Position numbers and translations under genes: made by a program. DNA of 64,000 nt from a bacterium 1xD8-48 (GTDB taxonomy: Bacteria; Bacillota; Clostridia; Lachnospirales; Lachnospiraceae): the NCBI GenBank assembly GCA_009917455.1, contig QZDS01000002.1:124001-188000 (forward strand), in the 5' to 3' direction. Below the pieces are notes generated by a model, which was not told where the DNA came from, did no database searches, and saw only the letters and a list, made by a program, of their open reading frames with translations. Of this stretch, positions 17,921 to 27,262 are shown one piece after another (position 1 is the stretch's first letter; every line of letters begins with the position of its first letter).

Positions 17921-19711
17921 ATGGATTTTTACGGATTTTACACAGGAAAAATATTTGACGCATACGAGTATCTGGGAGCGCACTATGAAAATAACGGAAC
18001 GGTATTCCGCGTCTTTGCGCCGGGGGCGCTGCGGATTTCCCTGATAGGAGAGTTTAACGGCTGGCAGGAATACGGCATGAATAAGACTTACGACGGAAAT
18101 TTCTGGGAATGCCGGGTCGACAATGCCAGGCCGGGGATGATGTATAAATACCGGGTTTACGACAGCGAAAGCCATTTCATAGACCACTGCGACCCCTACG
18201 GGTTTGGGATGGAGCTGCGGCCTCATAATGCGTCCATTATCCGGGAGATGGGTGATTATTGTTTTCAGGATATGACATGGATGTCAGAAAGGAGCGCATG
18301 TAAAAATAAGCCTCTTAATATCTATGAGGTTCATTTCGGAAGCTTTCGCAAACCGGGCGAGTCCCCGGAAGACTGGTACAGTTATGAGGAAATGGCGAAT
18401 CTTCTTATTCCCTATCTGAAAGAAAAGGGTTATAATTATCTGGAAATTATGCCTTTAAACGAGTATCCGAGCGACGAGTCCTGGGGATATCAGGGGACGG
18501 GGTTTTTCAGCCCCACGTCCAGATATGGGACGGGGCGGCAGCTTAAAATGTTTGTGGACGCCTGTCACCGGAACGGGATTGGGGTTATCATGGATTTTGT
18601 TCCCGTACATTTTGCGGTGGACGACTACGGGCTGGCGCGTTTTGACGGAACTGCGCTTTACGAGTATCCCAACGGCGCGGTGGGGGTCAGCGAGTGGGGA
18701 AGCTGTAATTTTATGCATTCCCGGGGAGAGGTACGGAGCTTTCTGCAGTCGGCTGCAAACTACTGGTTAAAGGAATTTCATATGGACGGGCTTCGGATGG
18801 ACGCCATAAGCCGGGCGATTTACTGGCAGGGCAATCCGGAAAGAGGCGTGAATTTGAATGCGGTGGAATTTTTGCGGTATATGAATCAGGGGATAAAAGG
18901 GCTTCATCCTTCGGCGATTCTTGCGGCGGAGGACTCCACGTCTTATCCGGGCGTTACGAAGGCGGTATCCGAGGGCGGTCTTGGCTTTGACTATAAATGG
19001 GATATGGGCTGGATGAACGATACGCTGAATTACTTCCGCACAGCGCCAAAGTACCGCAGTGAAAATTATCATAAGCTTACTTTTTCCATGATGTATTATT
19101 ATGACGACAGATTTCTTCTTCCACTGTCCCATGACGAGGTGGTTCATGGAAAAGCGACGATTCTGCAGAAGATGAACGGGGAGTATGAGGAGAAGTTCCC
19201 GCAGGCAAGAGCTTTTTATATGTATATGTACGCCCATCCCGGCAAGAAGCTGAATTTCATGGGAAATGAAATCGGGCAGTTTCGGGAATGGGATGAAAAG
19301 AGGCAGCAGGACTGGAGCCTTTTGGATTATCCGAAGCATCGGGAGTTTCACAGGTTCATGGCGGATTTGAACGCCTTTTATCTGGCGCACCCGGCCTTTT
19401 TTGAGAAAGATTATGAACGGGACGGATTCCGGTGGATTGACTGCCATCAGGAGGCAGGATGCATTTACGCTTTCGAGCGCATAAGCGCAAAGGAGCGGAT
19501 TGCGGCGGTTTTTAATTTTTCCGGTAAGGTTTGGAAGGATTATCATTTTCAGGTTGAAAACGCGGCGGTATTGAAAAGGCTTTTATCCAGCAATCAGAAT
19601 ATTTATGGAGGGAGCGAAAAGGAGAAGGACGTTTTACTGAAAGCCGGGGAGGGAGGATTTTCGGTGACGTTACAGCCTTTTTCGGCGGAATATTATGAAG
19701 TGGACAATTGA
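17921..19711 (+). CDS. glgB: 1,4-alpha-glucan branching enzyme
   Basis: This 596-aa GH13 enzyme makes alpha-1,6 branches in glycogen. It has an N-terminal CBM48-like domain (FRVFAPGALRISLIGEFNGW), then the catalytic barrel with EVHFGSF, DFVPVHFA, nucleophile Asp294 (GLRMDAIS), acid/base Glu337 (AAEDSTSYPG), and Asp405 (LSHDEVVHGK). The start at 17921 is chosen for the GGAAGGAG site; an upstream in-frame ATG at 17861 has none. No glgA, glgC, glgD or glgP gene is nearby, so it is an orphan copy. Its end overlaps the next gene by 17 bp. Confidence 0.92.
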   Translation: MDFYGFYTGKIFDAYEYLGAHYENNGTVFRVFAPGALRISLIGEFNGWQEYGMNKTYDGNFWECRVDNARPGMMYKYRVYDSESHFIDHCDPYGFGMELRPHNASIIREMGDYCFQDMTWMSERSACKNKPLNIYEVHFGSFRKPGESPEDWYSYEEMANLLIPYLKEKGYNYLEIMPLNEYPSDESWGYQGTGFFSPTSRYGTGRQLKMFVDACHRNGIGVIMDFVPVHFAVDDYGLARFDGTALYEYPNGAVGVSEWGSCNFMHSRGEVRSFLQSAANYWLKEFHMDGLRMDAISRAIYWQGNPERGVNLNAVEFLRYMNQGIKGLHPSAILAAEDSTSYPGVTKAVSEGGLGFDYKWDMGWMNDTLNYFRTAPKYRSENYHKLTFSMMYYYDDRFLLPLSHDEVVHGKATILQKMNGEYEEKFPQARAFYMYMYAHPGKKLNFMGNEIGQFREWDEKRQQDWSLLDYPKHREFHRFMADLNAFYLAHPAFFEKDYERDGFRWIDCHQEAGCIYAFERISAKERIAAVFNFSGKVWKDYHFQVENAAVLKRLLSSNQNIYGGSEKEKDVLLKAGEGGFSVTLQPFSAEYYEVDN

Positions 19712-20591
19712 AAAGGACTATCGGGACAATGATAGGCTGAGGCACAGCTTTAACGAACTGGCAAAAGAGACTTTCGGCCTGGATTTTGAGGATTGGTATC
19801 GGAACGGTTTCTGGGGGGATGATTATAACCCTTATTCCGTCGTAGCAGATGGAAAGGTGATAGCCAATGTGTCGGTGAACCAGACGGATATGAGGCTGTC
19901 CGGGGCAGGTGCGGCGGCGAGTCAGGACGGGAATATCAGGCATTTTCTGCAGCTTGGCACGGTGATGACGGATAAGGCTTACAGAAATCAGGGCTTTATC
20001 AGAAAAATTATGGAGCGGATAGGTGAAGATTACGGCGGAGGAACGGACGGGATTTATCTGTTTGCAAACGACAGTGTTCTTAATTTTTATCCCAAATTCG
20101 GATTTGAAAAATCGGAGGAATACCGGTATTGCAGAAGGGTTGAAAATACAGGGAAATGGGAAATGGAAGCGGTCAGAATGGACAATACCGCCGCGTGGAA
20201 AAGGCTGCGGGCCGTGATGGATAAGAATGTTTTCCGTGGAAGATTTGATTTGGTGAACAACTACGGCCTTACCATGTTTTATGTGACGAAGTTCATGCAG
20301 GAAAACGTGTTTTACCATAAGGAAACCGACACCTTTGTCATTGCAAAGACAGAGGGGGAGAAGGTGCTTGTTCATAATGTTTTTTCGGGGACGCTGAAAG
20401 ATTTGGACAGGGTGACCGAATTGTTCGGGGAAAAGGTAAAGGAGGTCACCCTGGGGTTTACGCCTGTGGAAAAAGAAAAGTATCTTGTGACGCGGCATTG
20501 TGAGGAGGACTGCACCTTTTTTATAAAAGGAGCGGGGATGAAAGTGGTGGAAGAGGAGAAGCTGCGAATTCCGTCGCTGGCTCATGCATAA
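19695..20591 (+). CDS. GNAT-family N-acetyltransferase
   Basis: This 298-aa protein has a GNAT domain in its first half: the acetyl-CoA binding motif is VMTDKAYRNQGFIRKIMERI (residues about 97-116), and IYLFANDSVLNFYPKFGF is a typical GNAT C-terminal strand. The C-terminal 150 residues could form a second domain, as in Eis-like enzymes. It overlaps glgB by 17 bp and is surely co-transcribed with it. The acceptor substrate is unknown. Confidence 0.8.
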   Translation: MKWTIEKDYRDNDRLRHSFNELAKETFGLDFEDWYRNGFWGDDYNPYSVVADGKVIANVSVNQTDMRLSGAGAAASQDGNIRHFLQLGTVMTDKAYRNQGFIRKIMERIGEDYGGGTDGIYLFANDSVLNFYPKFGFEKSEEYRYCRRVENTGKWEMEAVRMDNTAAWKRLRAVMDKNVFRGRFDLVNNYGLTMFYVTKFMQENVFYHKETDTFVIAKTEGEKVLVHNVFSGTLKDLDRVTELFGEKVKEVTLGFTPVEKEKYLVTRHCEEDCTFFIKGAGMKVVEEEKLRIPSLAHA

Positions 20592-20648
20592 GGGAAAACA
20601 TTATTTTAGTCAGCCGACGGATGTTGGCCGGGAGGAGTGTGCCGGATT

Positions 20649-21971
20649 ATGAAAAAAGCAGGAATCATATTGTTAATGGCGGTGTTGTCTTTTGGCATTA
20701 CCGGATGCGGGAAAAGCGACGGGGAAATTGTGGCGGAGCCTCAGTGGGAAAGCGCGGACGCTTCCGGGGCGGGAAATGAAAAAGAAGCGGGCGGAGACGG
20801 AACGAAAGTCCCTTTTGCAGAGGGAATGATTCCGGAGCAGAGCTTTGAGACGGAGCTGGACGGCTGGGGAAAGATATTTTTTGTATCCGTTATGCCCCAG
20901 GGCGAAAGCGGGGCGCCGAAATTTATGCTGATTAAGAACGGGGAGACGGTTTACACTTTTCCGGAACCATCCAAAAACCCGGACGGGAAGTTCGAGGCGG
21001 TGAGCGCAGTGGCGTTTCAGGATTACAACAAGGACGGGAAAAAGGACGTTATTGTACTGGCAGAATACGGCAGCGGCGAAAACCGGCGGAACGAGGCGAT
21101 GGTCTTTCTGCAGGAAAATTCCGACAATATGTTTTATCTTGACCACCCGGAACTTAAGGGCTATAAGGTGGATGGAAAGACGGAGACGGGGCCGTCATTT
21201 TACAGGGATACTTTTTTGGAGGAGTATCTGAGCAGACAGAAACTGACGGAGCGCATGGCGGACCTTTCGGATAGCTGGGCGGATTATGTGGATTATGCGG
21301 ACAGCCTTGCAGGAAGTTTCAGCACGGAGCGGCAGATAAAAATTTTTGCGGAAAACCGGGCTGTATGGATGGAAGGCATGGATTATGCCAATGACGTTTT
21401 TCGGTTTACGGTTGCGGGGCTGAGCAATGACGGCCGGCCGGTTCTGATTGTGTCGAATCAGGGCGGTACGGGAATATATACCTACAGTAACTTTTATAAA
21501 ATTGATAAAAAAGGAGAGCTGCAGAAGCTGGAAACCTCCTTTCAGGAGGGAGATTCCCAACCGGATATTATCAGGGAGAGCATGACTGTGTACAGCAGCT
21601 TTTCCACGGAGGGTATTAAAAATCATTTTATCGTGTATGACCTGATAAAGGATTCTCCCGGTACCTATTTTGAACGGGTAAGCTCCCTGTGTGTTTCGGA
21701 TGATTTTGTGCTGGAAACGCCCCTCGCGAGTCTGCAGACTGTCTATGAGGGGGAGGGCTATTCCGCCCATATCACCGGCGAGGACTGCAGCGGGAACGCG
21801 CTGACTAAGGAGGAGTATGAGAATTTTGCGGATACTTATTACGGGAATATGGGGCTGACGAAAAAGATGGCTGCGTTTAAGTGGATTGATGTGAAAACGC
21901 TGGAGGGAATGAGCGACGAGGAGGTGGAGAAACTGCTGACGGAGGCTTATGAAGGGTTTTCCATGGAATAG
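20649..21971 (+). CDS. Lipoprotein of unknown function
   Basis: The 440-aa protein has a lipoprotein signal (ILLMAVLSFGITGC, Cys20) and is probably anchored outside the membrane. A segment near residues 120-135 (FQDYNKDGKKDVIVLAEYG) looks like an FG-GAP or calcium-binding DxNxDGxxD repeat. A GTG start 12 bp upstream sits on the ribosome site itself, so the ATG at 20649 is preferred. No enzyme motif was seen. It lies between the GNAT gene and a DUF4091 gene on the same strand. Confidence 0.65.
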   Translation: MKKAGIILLMAVLSFGITGCGKSDGEIVAEPQWESADASGAGNEKEAGGDGTKVPFAEGMIPEQSFETELDGWGKIFFVSVMPQGESGAPKFMLIKNGETVYTFPEPSKNPDGKFEAVSAVAFQDYNKDGKKDVIVLAEYGSGENRRNEAMVFLQENSDNMFYLDHPELKGYKVDGKTETGPSFYRDTFLEEYLSRQKLTERMADLSDSWADYVDYADSLAGSFSTERQIKIFAENRAVWMEGMDYANDVFRFTVAGLSNDGRPVLIVSNQGGTGIYTYSNFYKIDKKGELQKLETSFQEGDSQPDIIRESMTVYSSFSTEGIKNHFIVYDLIKDSPGTYFERVSSLCVSDDFVLETPLASLQTVYEGEGYSAHITGEDCSGNALTKEEYENFADTYYGNMGLTKKMAAFKWIDVKTLEGMSDEEVEKLLTEAYEGFSME

Positions 21972-22094
21972 AGTGAGAGCCGTAAAGAGCCGGCAGAGGG
22001 GGGAAGCTTTTTGTCTGATGCCGGAAAAGCACTGATGTTTTTATTGAGATTGTTTTGTGACTGGCTATTACAAATGTATCAGGAGGAGATTAAA

Positions 22095-23804
22095 ATGAGT
22101 AAAACAGAATTTTTTCTGGCGTCCTCTCTGGAAAAAGTATTTCCATGCAGAAAGCCCAGAGCCTTAGACGGAACGACTCTGTCGGTGTGGGGCGGGATGC
22201 GGGCGGCAGTGCAGCTTGTTTTCAGGGCGTCGGATTATCAGGACGGGAGTCTTTTGCAGAGCTATACCATTTCCGTAAAGGGCGCGCCGGTACCGGCCGA
22301 ACTGTATCTTGTGGAATTGCTGCCCTCGGATTTTCCCTGTTGGGAAAATGCGGCGGAGGATGAAAACTATCTGACTCACGAACCCGGTCTTTTTCCGGAT
22401 TTGCTCGTTCCCCTTGAGGACGGGCGCATCCGCCCCGTTCCCCGGCAGTATCGCAGCGTGTGGATTTCTTTTCCGGTGACGGAAGACACAGTGCCGGGAA
22501 ACTATGAGGTGACAGTCGAGGCAAGTCCCGGGCTGTCGCTGGTGACCGGAAGCGGCGGGCAGTGGGAAGCGGCGGAGGGCTGCCGGGAAACCGTCAGCCT
22601 GTCTTTTTGGCTGCGTGTGGGACGTACAAAGCTGGAAAAACAGAAGCTGATTCATACGGAATGGTTTTATGCGGACTGTCTGGCGGATTATTACAGGGTG
22701 GAGCCTTTAAGCGAGGCTCACTGGGCGGTACTGGAAAGGTTTATCGAGCAGGCAGGACGCCGTCACGGCGTTAATATGCTGCTGACGCCGGTCTTTACGC
22801 CGCCTCTCGACACGGAGGTGGGAAGGGAGCGGCCAACGGTTCAGTTGGTGGGCGTTACCAGAACGGAGGGGAAGTATTCCTTTGACTTTTCGGCTCTGGA
22901 ACGGTGGACGGCGCTCTGCCGGAAAAGCGGGATACAGTATCTGGAAATCGCGCATCTTTTTACCCAGTGGGGAGCGTACGCGACGCCTAAAATCATGGCC
23001 TGTGTGGACGGAGAGATGAAACGGATTTTCGGGTGGGATGTTCCGGCGGACAGCCCGGCGTACCGTGAATTTCTGGAAAGTTTTCTTCCGGCGCTTAAGA
23101 CGTCGCTTGAGGAAATGGGGTACGACAGGGAGCACGTTTATTTCCATATTTCGGACGAGCCATCGGAAGAACATATGGACAGCTATCTTGCGGCAAAAAG
23201 GCAGGTTCTGGATTTGCTGGAGGGGTATCCTGTGATTGACGCGCTGAGCAGCTTTTCCTTTTACCAAAAAGGAATTGTGAAGCAGCCGGTGCCGGCAAAC
23301 GACCATATCCAGCCGTTCCTTAACGCGCGGGTTCCGGGACTGTGGGTTTATTATTGCTGCTGTCAGGGAGTGGACGTTCCCAACCGTTTTTATGCAATGC
23401 CCAGCCAGAGGAACCGGATTATGGGCGTGCTGATGTATCTGCACCGGATAGAAGGATTTCTGCACTGGGGATACAATTTTTATTATACCCAGTTTTCCCG
23501 CAGGCTTGCGGACCCTTACAGGATGACGCACGCTGATTACGCCTTTCCCTCGGGGGACGCATATCTTGTTTACCCCGGTGAAGGCGGTATGCCGTTGACG
23601 TCCATCCGGGCGGAGGTGCAGAGCGAAGGGCTGGCGGATATCCGCATTCTGGATACCCTGGAACAAAAAAAGGGGCGTCAGGAGGCGGAAAAAATCATTT
23701 ACGGGGAAGAAAAGGGAGGGTTCACTTTCCGCAATTATCCCCACAGCGCCGAATACCTGTTATCCTTGCGTGAAAAACTGTTTGACGTGCTGGAAAACGG
23801 TTGA
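22095..23804 (+). CDS. DUF4091 protein, GH123-like glycosidase
   Basis: This 569-aa protein lacks a signal peptide. Its middle holds YFHISDEPSEEHMDSY with the Asp354-Glu355 pair that resembles the catalytic DE pair of GH123 N-acetylgalactosaminidases. The C-terminus (GDAYLVYPGEGGMPLTSIRAEVQSEGLADIRILDTLE) is the DUF4091 signature. It probably hydrolyses an N-acetylhexosaminide inside the cell, but activity is known for few family members. The ATG at 22095 has AGGAGGAG in front of it; the upstream in-frame start does not. Confidence 0.75.
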   Translation: MSKTEFFLASSLEKVFPCRKPRALDGTTLSVWGGMRAAVQLVFRASDYQDGSLLQSYTISVKGAPVPAELYLVELLPSDFPCWENAAEDENYLTHEPGLFPDLLVPLEDGRIRPVPRQYRSVWISFPVTEDTVPGNYEVTVEASPGLSLVTGSGGQWEAAEGCRETVSLSFWLRVGRTKLEKQKLIHTEWFYADCLADYYRVEPLSEAHWAVLERFIEQAGRRHGVNMLLTPVFTPPLDTEVGRERPTVQLVGVTRTEGKYSFDFSALERWTALCRKSGIQYLEIAHLFTQWGAYATPKIMACVDGEMKRIFGWDVPADSPAYREFLESFLPALKTSLEEMGYDREHVYFHISDEPSEEHMDSYLAAKRQVLDLLEGYPVIDALSSFSFYQKGIVKQPVPANDHIQPFLNARVPGLWVYYCCCQGVDVPNRFYAMPSQRNRIMGVLMYLHRIEGFLHWGYNFYYTQFSRRLADPYRMTHADYAFPSGDAYLVYPGEGGMPLTSIRAEVQSEGLADIRILDTLEQKKGRQEAEKIIYGEEKGGFTFRNYPHSAEYLLSLREKLFDVLENG

Positions 23805-23947
23805 AAAGGATTCTTATAAGCTGCAGAAACATAAAAAACTCCCTGATTTCATAGTTTTACCATATTCAAATTGATTAAGAGATTACCTATAATGCAGATA
23901 TCATTAGATTACAGAAATGAAAAATGATTTTAGCAGGAGGGAAATTT

Positions 23948-24049
23948 ATGATTAAGAAAACGCGGGCATGGAAAAAGGATTGCGAGATGCAGTCCTTTTT
24001 TGATACAGAAATATATATAATGCTATGCCAATGCAGCAGCGATTTTTAG
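23948..24049 (+). CDS. Possible small peptide or gene fragment (33 aa)
   Basis: A short frame, MIKKTRAWKKDCEMQSFFDTE..., is preceded by a strong AGGAGG site eight bases from the ATG. It ends just before the convergent hydrolase gene. It could be a real small protein or the 5' stub of a deleted gene. Only the ribosome site supports it. Confidence 0.3.
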   Translation: MIKKTRAWKKDCEMQSFFDTEIYIMLCQCSSDF

Positions 24050-24056
24050 CTTCTGG

Positions 24057-25133
24057 TTAATGGATATGTTCGTCATAAAAATCTAAAAAATCCTCGAACA
24101 ACTCCAAATCCAATGAATTACACCATTTTTCCCTGTCAAGGTTTTGATATATATAACTGGCTTTATCCTCCGAAAACTGTTCTCTGTTTTCGTCTGTGTT
24201 ATAGTCATAGTCAAGCGTTTTGAGCCATTCGTCAAATTTCGCATTAAACTCATTGCGATAAGTGTCGTCATTGAAATAGTTATGTCCCTTATTCTTAAGC
24301 GGAATAAAGCTGAATCGGGAATCGTCCTTGTACTTTTCGTAATAAATTTCGTAACCGTATTCGGTTGGAACAACTTCATCATCAAAGCTATGCACAATCA
24401 TAACAGCGGCATTGCTTTTTGAGAAGCCGTCCAACGCAGTACTTGAGGCATATCCGCCATATTGAATCCTCTCATGCAGCTTCACAAACGGTAACATCAA
24501 ATAAATACCATTTCCTACCTGCTTTTTCCCCTCTGCTTCAAACAGATTCGGTGAAGCGTTAAAACCCGAACAGGCTATAACGGCTTTTACTTCGGGGTGG
24601 TATGTAAGCACGCTGCAAACACTGTAGCCACCCCAGCTATGCCCAAATAAAACGATTGGCAGACTTGGGAATTTCCCGCTTTCTTCCACAAATGTGATTG
24701 CATGGTCAAGGTCAATTACTCCCTGTGGAAGTCCTCCGACTCCCTCACCCTCGCTTTCATCATTTCCCGTAGCGTCATAGGAGAAAACATAATATCCATG
24801 ACTGGCAAAATAATTCACACAATCCATATAAGAATTATGTCCGCCTCCGCCAAAGCCATGTGCCATTACAACGATACCACGCTGGTTTTCTCCCGAACTA
24901 TACATATATCCTGCCAGTTTCTGCCCCTCGTTGGAACTAAACTCATATTTCGTGCGGTGCAATCCGTCAAAGTCATCAACATAGAGCATAAGCGGCTCAT
25001 AGCTCTCAAATCGCTGGTTAAAATTCTCGTTATATACCATTACGGACAATGCCCAATCGCAAGCAATTATTAGTACAGCCACGATAGTTAATACAATAAA
25101 GAGAATCTTCTTCTTTTTAGATTTCGGTTTCAT
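24057..25133 (-). CDS. Membrane-anchored alpha/beta hydrolase (S33-like)
   Basis: The 358-aa protein has an N-terminal membrane segment (residues 7-30, ILFIVLTIVAVLIIACDWAL) after a lysine-rich start, so the catalytic domain probably faces outward. Catalytic elements are the nucleophile elbow GHSWGG, the acid in HSFDDEVVPTE and the His in NKGHNYF. An oxyanion segment VVMAHGFGGGGH is present. It resembles serine aminopeptidase/lysophospholipase-type hydrolases. The substrate is unknown. Confidence 0.85.
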   Translation of the reverse strand: MKPKSKKKKILFIVLTIVAVLIIACDWALSVMVYNENFNQRFESYEPLMLYVDDFDGLHRTKYEFSSNEGQKLAGYMYSSGENQRGIVVMAHGFGGGGHNSYMDCVNYFASHGYYVFSYDATGNDESEGEGVGGLPQGVIDLDHAITFVEESGKFPSLPIVLFGHSWGGYSVCSVLTYHPEVKAVIACSGFNASPNLFEAEGKKQVGNGIYLMLPFVKLHERIQYGGYASSTALDGFSKSNAAVMIVHSFDDEVVPTEYGYEIYYEKYKDDSRFSFIPLKNKGHNYFNDDTYRNEFNAKFDEWLKTLDYDYNTDENREQFSEDKASYIYQNLDREKWCNSLDLELFEDFLDFYDEHIH

Positions 25134-25203
25134 TTTTTCATATCCTTTTCGACTTATTGTTGTGTCGGCAGCCCCGTGTAAGAATTTCAGATAATTGCTT
25201 CAA

Positions 25204-26778
25204 TTATTGTGCGGTTTCCGGCTTTGATTTCCCGGACGCCTGTGATTTTGTTTTTGTTAATTTAAAGCTAATCATATAACCTTTTTCTTTATGGTAATAA
25301 TCCAGATAATCTGACAGTTGTTTTTCGCCCCGCTCGTTATATTCGTTCCCGCGCCATATTTTAAGCTCTACAATAAACTGTTCTCCCAGATAATCTATGA
25401 TAACGTCTGTCCGTCTGGCATCCCGTGTCTGAGCTTCAATGTAGTAATTTCCTGTACCATTGATAATTGGTTTCAAGTATAAAAGGAAAAATTTACGTCC
25501 ATGTTCTTCAAGGAATTTTTCATCTTTTTCACCGTATATGTCATGGAAATACTGCACAAATTTTTCAATAACCAAATCCATATTAAGCCTGCCGTTATCG
25601 ATAAACTGCGACTTATCGCTTTGCGCCTTGTCATAGATGGCATTTGAAAGCTCTTCCTCCGCCAAAAACAGGTTATACAGACGCATTTCAAAAATACGGT
25701 TAGCTACCTGAATGCTTCCCTCTGCATTCACAATATAACCGAACATAGAGGCAAGGTTAATGGCAGGTATGTCAGGGTTATAGGACATTCTTTTTCCCGA
25801 AAATAAAATTGCTTTGAGCATCTTCTTCATTTCCGGGTATTCTTCCAGTTGGCGGACCATGCTTTCAAAGAACGGTTCCTGTTCGGCTAATATGGATTTT
25901 ACCGCTTCCGCTATTCCCTTTTCCGACCAGGCTTCGGTCAGATTTTTGAGGTAAGTTTTCTCTGCAATATCTTCATCCAGAAGTTTGCAGACGGCAGATA
26001 CGAGGTACGGGTAGCCGGAAGTATATGCATAAATGCATTCCGCGATTCCCTTCACATCCATATTCGTATGCTTGTCGTTTTCGTATTCCTCCAGCATGGC
26101 GGCAATCTGTGCCACCGAAAAGTTCATATCAATATTAAATCTGGCAGCGATATTCCATGGACTGTTATATTTATGCTCCGCGTCAGGGCGCAGTTTTAAC
26201 TTCAGGTTTTTAATGTCGTAAACCCCGGCGAGAATGACAGAGTGAAAAATCGGTTTTTTGTCTCTGGCCAGATAGTAGCTCCGAAGCTGTGCCAGAAAAT
26301 CAATAAACACCTGGTTATTGGACGCGCTGTCGGCTTCGTCAATCATTAACACAATCGGCCTTTGCGCCTTCGCGCACATTTTACTTAAGCAGGTAAATAA
26401 TTCCTTTAAGCTGCCGGCACCTGGATTTTCTGCCATGGCTGTCAGTGGGATTAAGGCCTCCTTTTTATTTGCAGGGTCTGCAATTTCAAGTGTTTCAATA
26501 ATCATCCCGGCAAAAACTTTTGCAAAGGTGGAAGCGTCTGCAAAATCTTCGGTACCGATTTCCTGAAAATCAAGTGATAAGACAATATAATTATCTTTCA
26601 GATATTTTTCCAAAGCGGATAAGGTTGTAGTTTTTCCGTACTGGCGGCCCTTACTGATAACAAAATAACTGCCTTCGTCTATATAATCTGTCTTTATTTT
26701 TTCCAGCCTGTCGTCAAGAGGAACCATATAATGCTTTTGGGGGGTACAGGAACCTGTAATATTAAACTTTCGCTTCAT
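25204..26778 (-). CDS. AAA-ATPase-like protein with C-terminal PD-(D/E)XK nuclease domain
   Basis: This protein of about 524 aa has a Walker A-type motif (KGRQYGKTTTLSAL) and Walker B (IVLMIDEADSAS) in its first third. A C-terminal nuclease-like fold carries RTDVIIDYLGEQFIVELKIW with the Asp...ExK signature. This architecture (AAA-ATPase-like plus PDDEXK_9) is abundant in gut Firmicutes and Bacteroidetes; its function is not settled, and a role in mobile-element conflict is suspected. An ATG four codons upstream lies one base from the ribosome site, so the second ATG is preferred. The start region is nearly identical to that of the lipoprotein gene at 61284. Confidence 0.85.
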   Translation of the reverse strand: MKRKFNITGSCTPQKHYMVPLDDRLEKIKTDYIDEGSYFVISKGRQYGKTTTLSALEKYLKDNYIVLSLDFQEIGTEDFADASTFAKVFAGMIIETLEIADPANKKEALIPLTAMAENPGAGSLKELFTCLSKMCAKAQRPIVLMIDEADSASNNQVFIDFLAQLRSYYLARDKKPIFHSVILAGVYDIKNLKLKLRPDAEHKYNSPWNIAARFNIDMNFSVAQIAAMLEEYENDKHTNMDVKGIAECIYAYTSGYPYLVSAVCKLLDEDIAEKTYLKNLTEAWSEKGIAEAVKSILAEQEPFFESMVRQLEEYPEMKKMLKAILFSGKRMSYNPDIPAINLASMFGYIVNAEGSIQVANRIFEMRLYNLFLAEEELSNAIYDKAQSDKSQFIDNGRLNMDLVIEKFVQYFHDIYGEKDEKFLEEHGRKFFLLYLKPIINGTGNYYIEAQTRDARRTDVIIDYLGEQFIVELKIWRGNEYNERGEKQLSDYLDYYHKEKGYMISFKLTKTKSQASGKSKPETAQ

Positions 26779-26891
26779 TTTTATAACCATGCTCCTTTCC
26801 CAAACATAATACCGGTAACAAAATTATTTTAACATTGTGCATTTGGTATGTAAATAAGATTTAGAATCCCCAAATTTAATAAAAAAAGATA

Positions 26892-26920
26892 TTGACAAAA
26901 TCTTCCTCCAGACATATACT
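26892..26920 (+). promoter_or_regulatory. Promoter of the fatty-acid synthesis operon
   Basis: TTGACA (26892-26897), 17 bp, TATACT (26915-26920), followed at once by three operator palindromes. It lies about 95 bp before acpP. Confidence 0.85.
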
Positions 26921-26964
26921 TTGATAATCAAATAATTTGATTTTCAAAATATTTGAAATTCAAA
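26920..26964. promoter_or_regulatory. Three tandem FabT-type operators
   Basis: Three 13-bp sites of the form TTTGA-N3-TCAAA lie at 26920-26932, 26936-26948 and 26952-26964, with a constant 16-bp period. The first touches the -10 box and the others cover the transcription start, so binding would repress. The motif matches the known FabT palindrome (TTTGATnATCAAA). The regulator is probably the MarR protein at the end of this operon. Confidence 0.85.
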
Positions 26965-27013
26965 GCAAATAAGACAAAAAGTTATAGGCAGGAAGCAAAG
27001 GAGAGAAAAAATT

Positions 27014-27241
27014 ATGTTAGAGAAAATAAGGATAATGATTGCGGAGCAGCTTGGAATCGACGCGGAGGAGGTAAAGGCGGAAAGCAGTCTGCAGGACGAT
27101 TTGAGTGCGGATTCACTGGATTTGTTTGAACTGGTGGTGAGTCTGGAGGAGGAGTACGGAATTGAAATTCCCTCCGGCGATTTGGAGAAGGTGGAAACCG
27201 TAAACGACATTGTGGAATATCTGGAAGCAAAGGGACTGTAA
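27014..27241 (+). CDS. acpP: Acyl carrier protein
   Basis: The 75-aa acidic helical protein carries the phosphopantetheine attachment site in [13 protein letters not shown] (Ser of DSL, about residue 37). It shuttles growing acyl chains among the Fab enzymes encoded next to it. It is the first gene of the operon, with a GGAGAG ribosome site and normal family length. Confidence 0.95.
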   Translation: MLEKIRIMIAEQLGIDAEEVKAESSLQDDLSADSLDLFELVVSLEEEYGIEIPSGDLEKVETVNDIVEYLEAKGL

Positions 27242-27262
27242 GACCGGTAATGGAGGAAGCGC

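Noticed and set aside
19512-20585. 357-codon antisense frame
   Set aside because: It is a shadow of glgB and the GNAT gene caused by codon bias; the sense genes have full family motifs.
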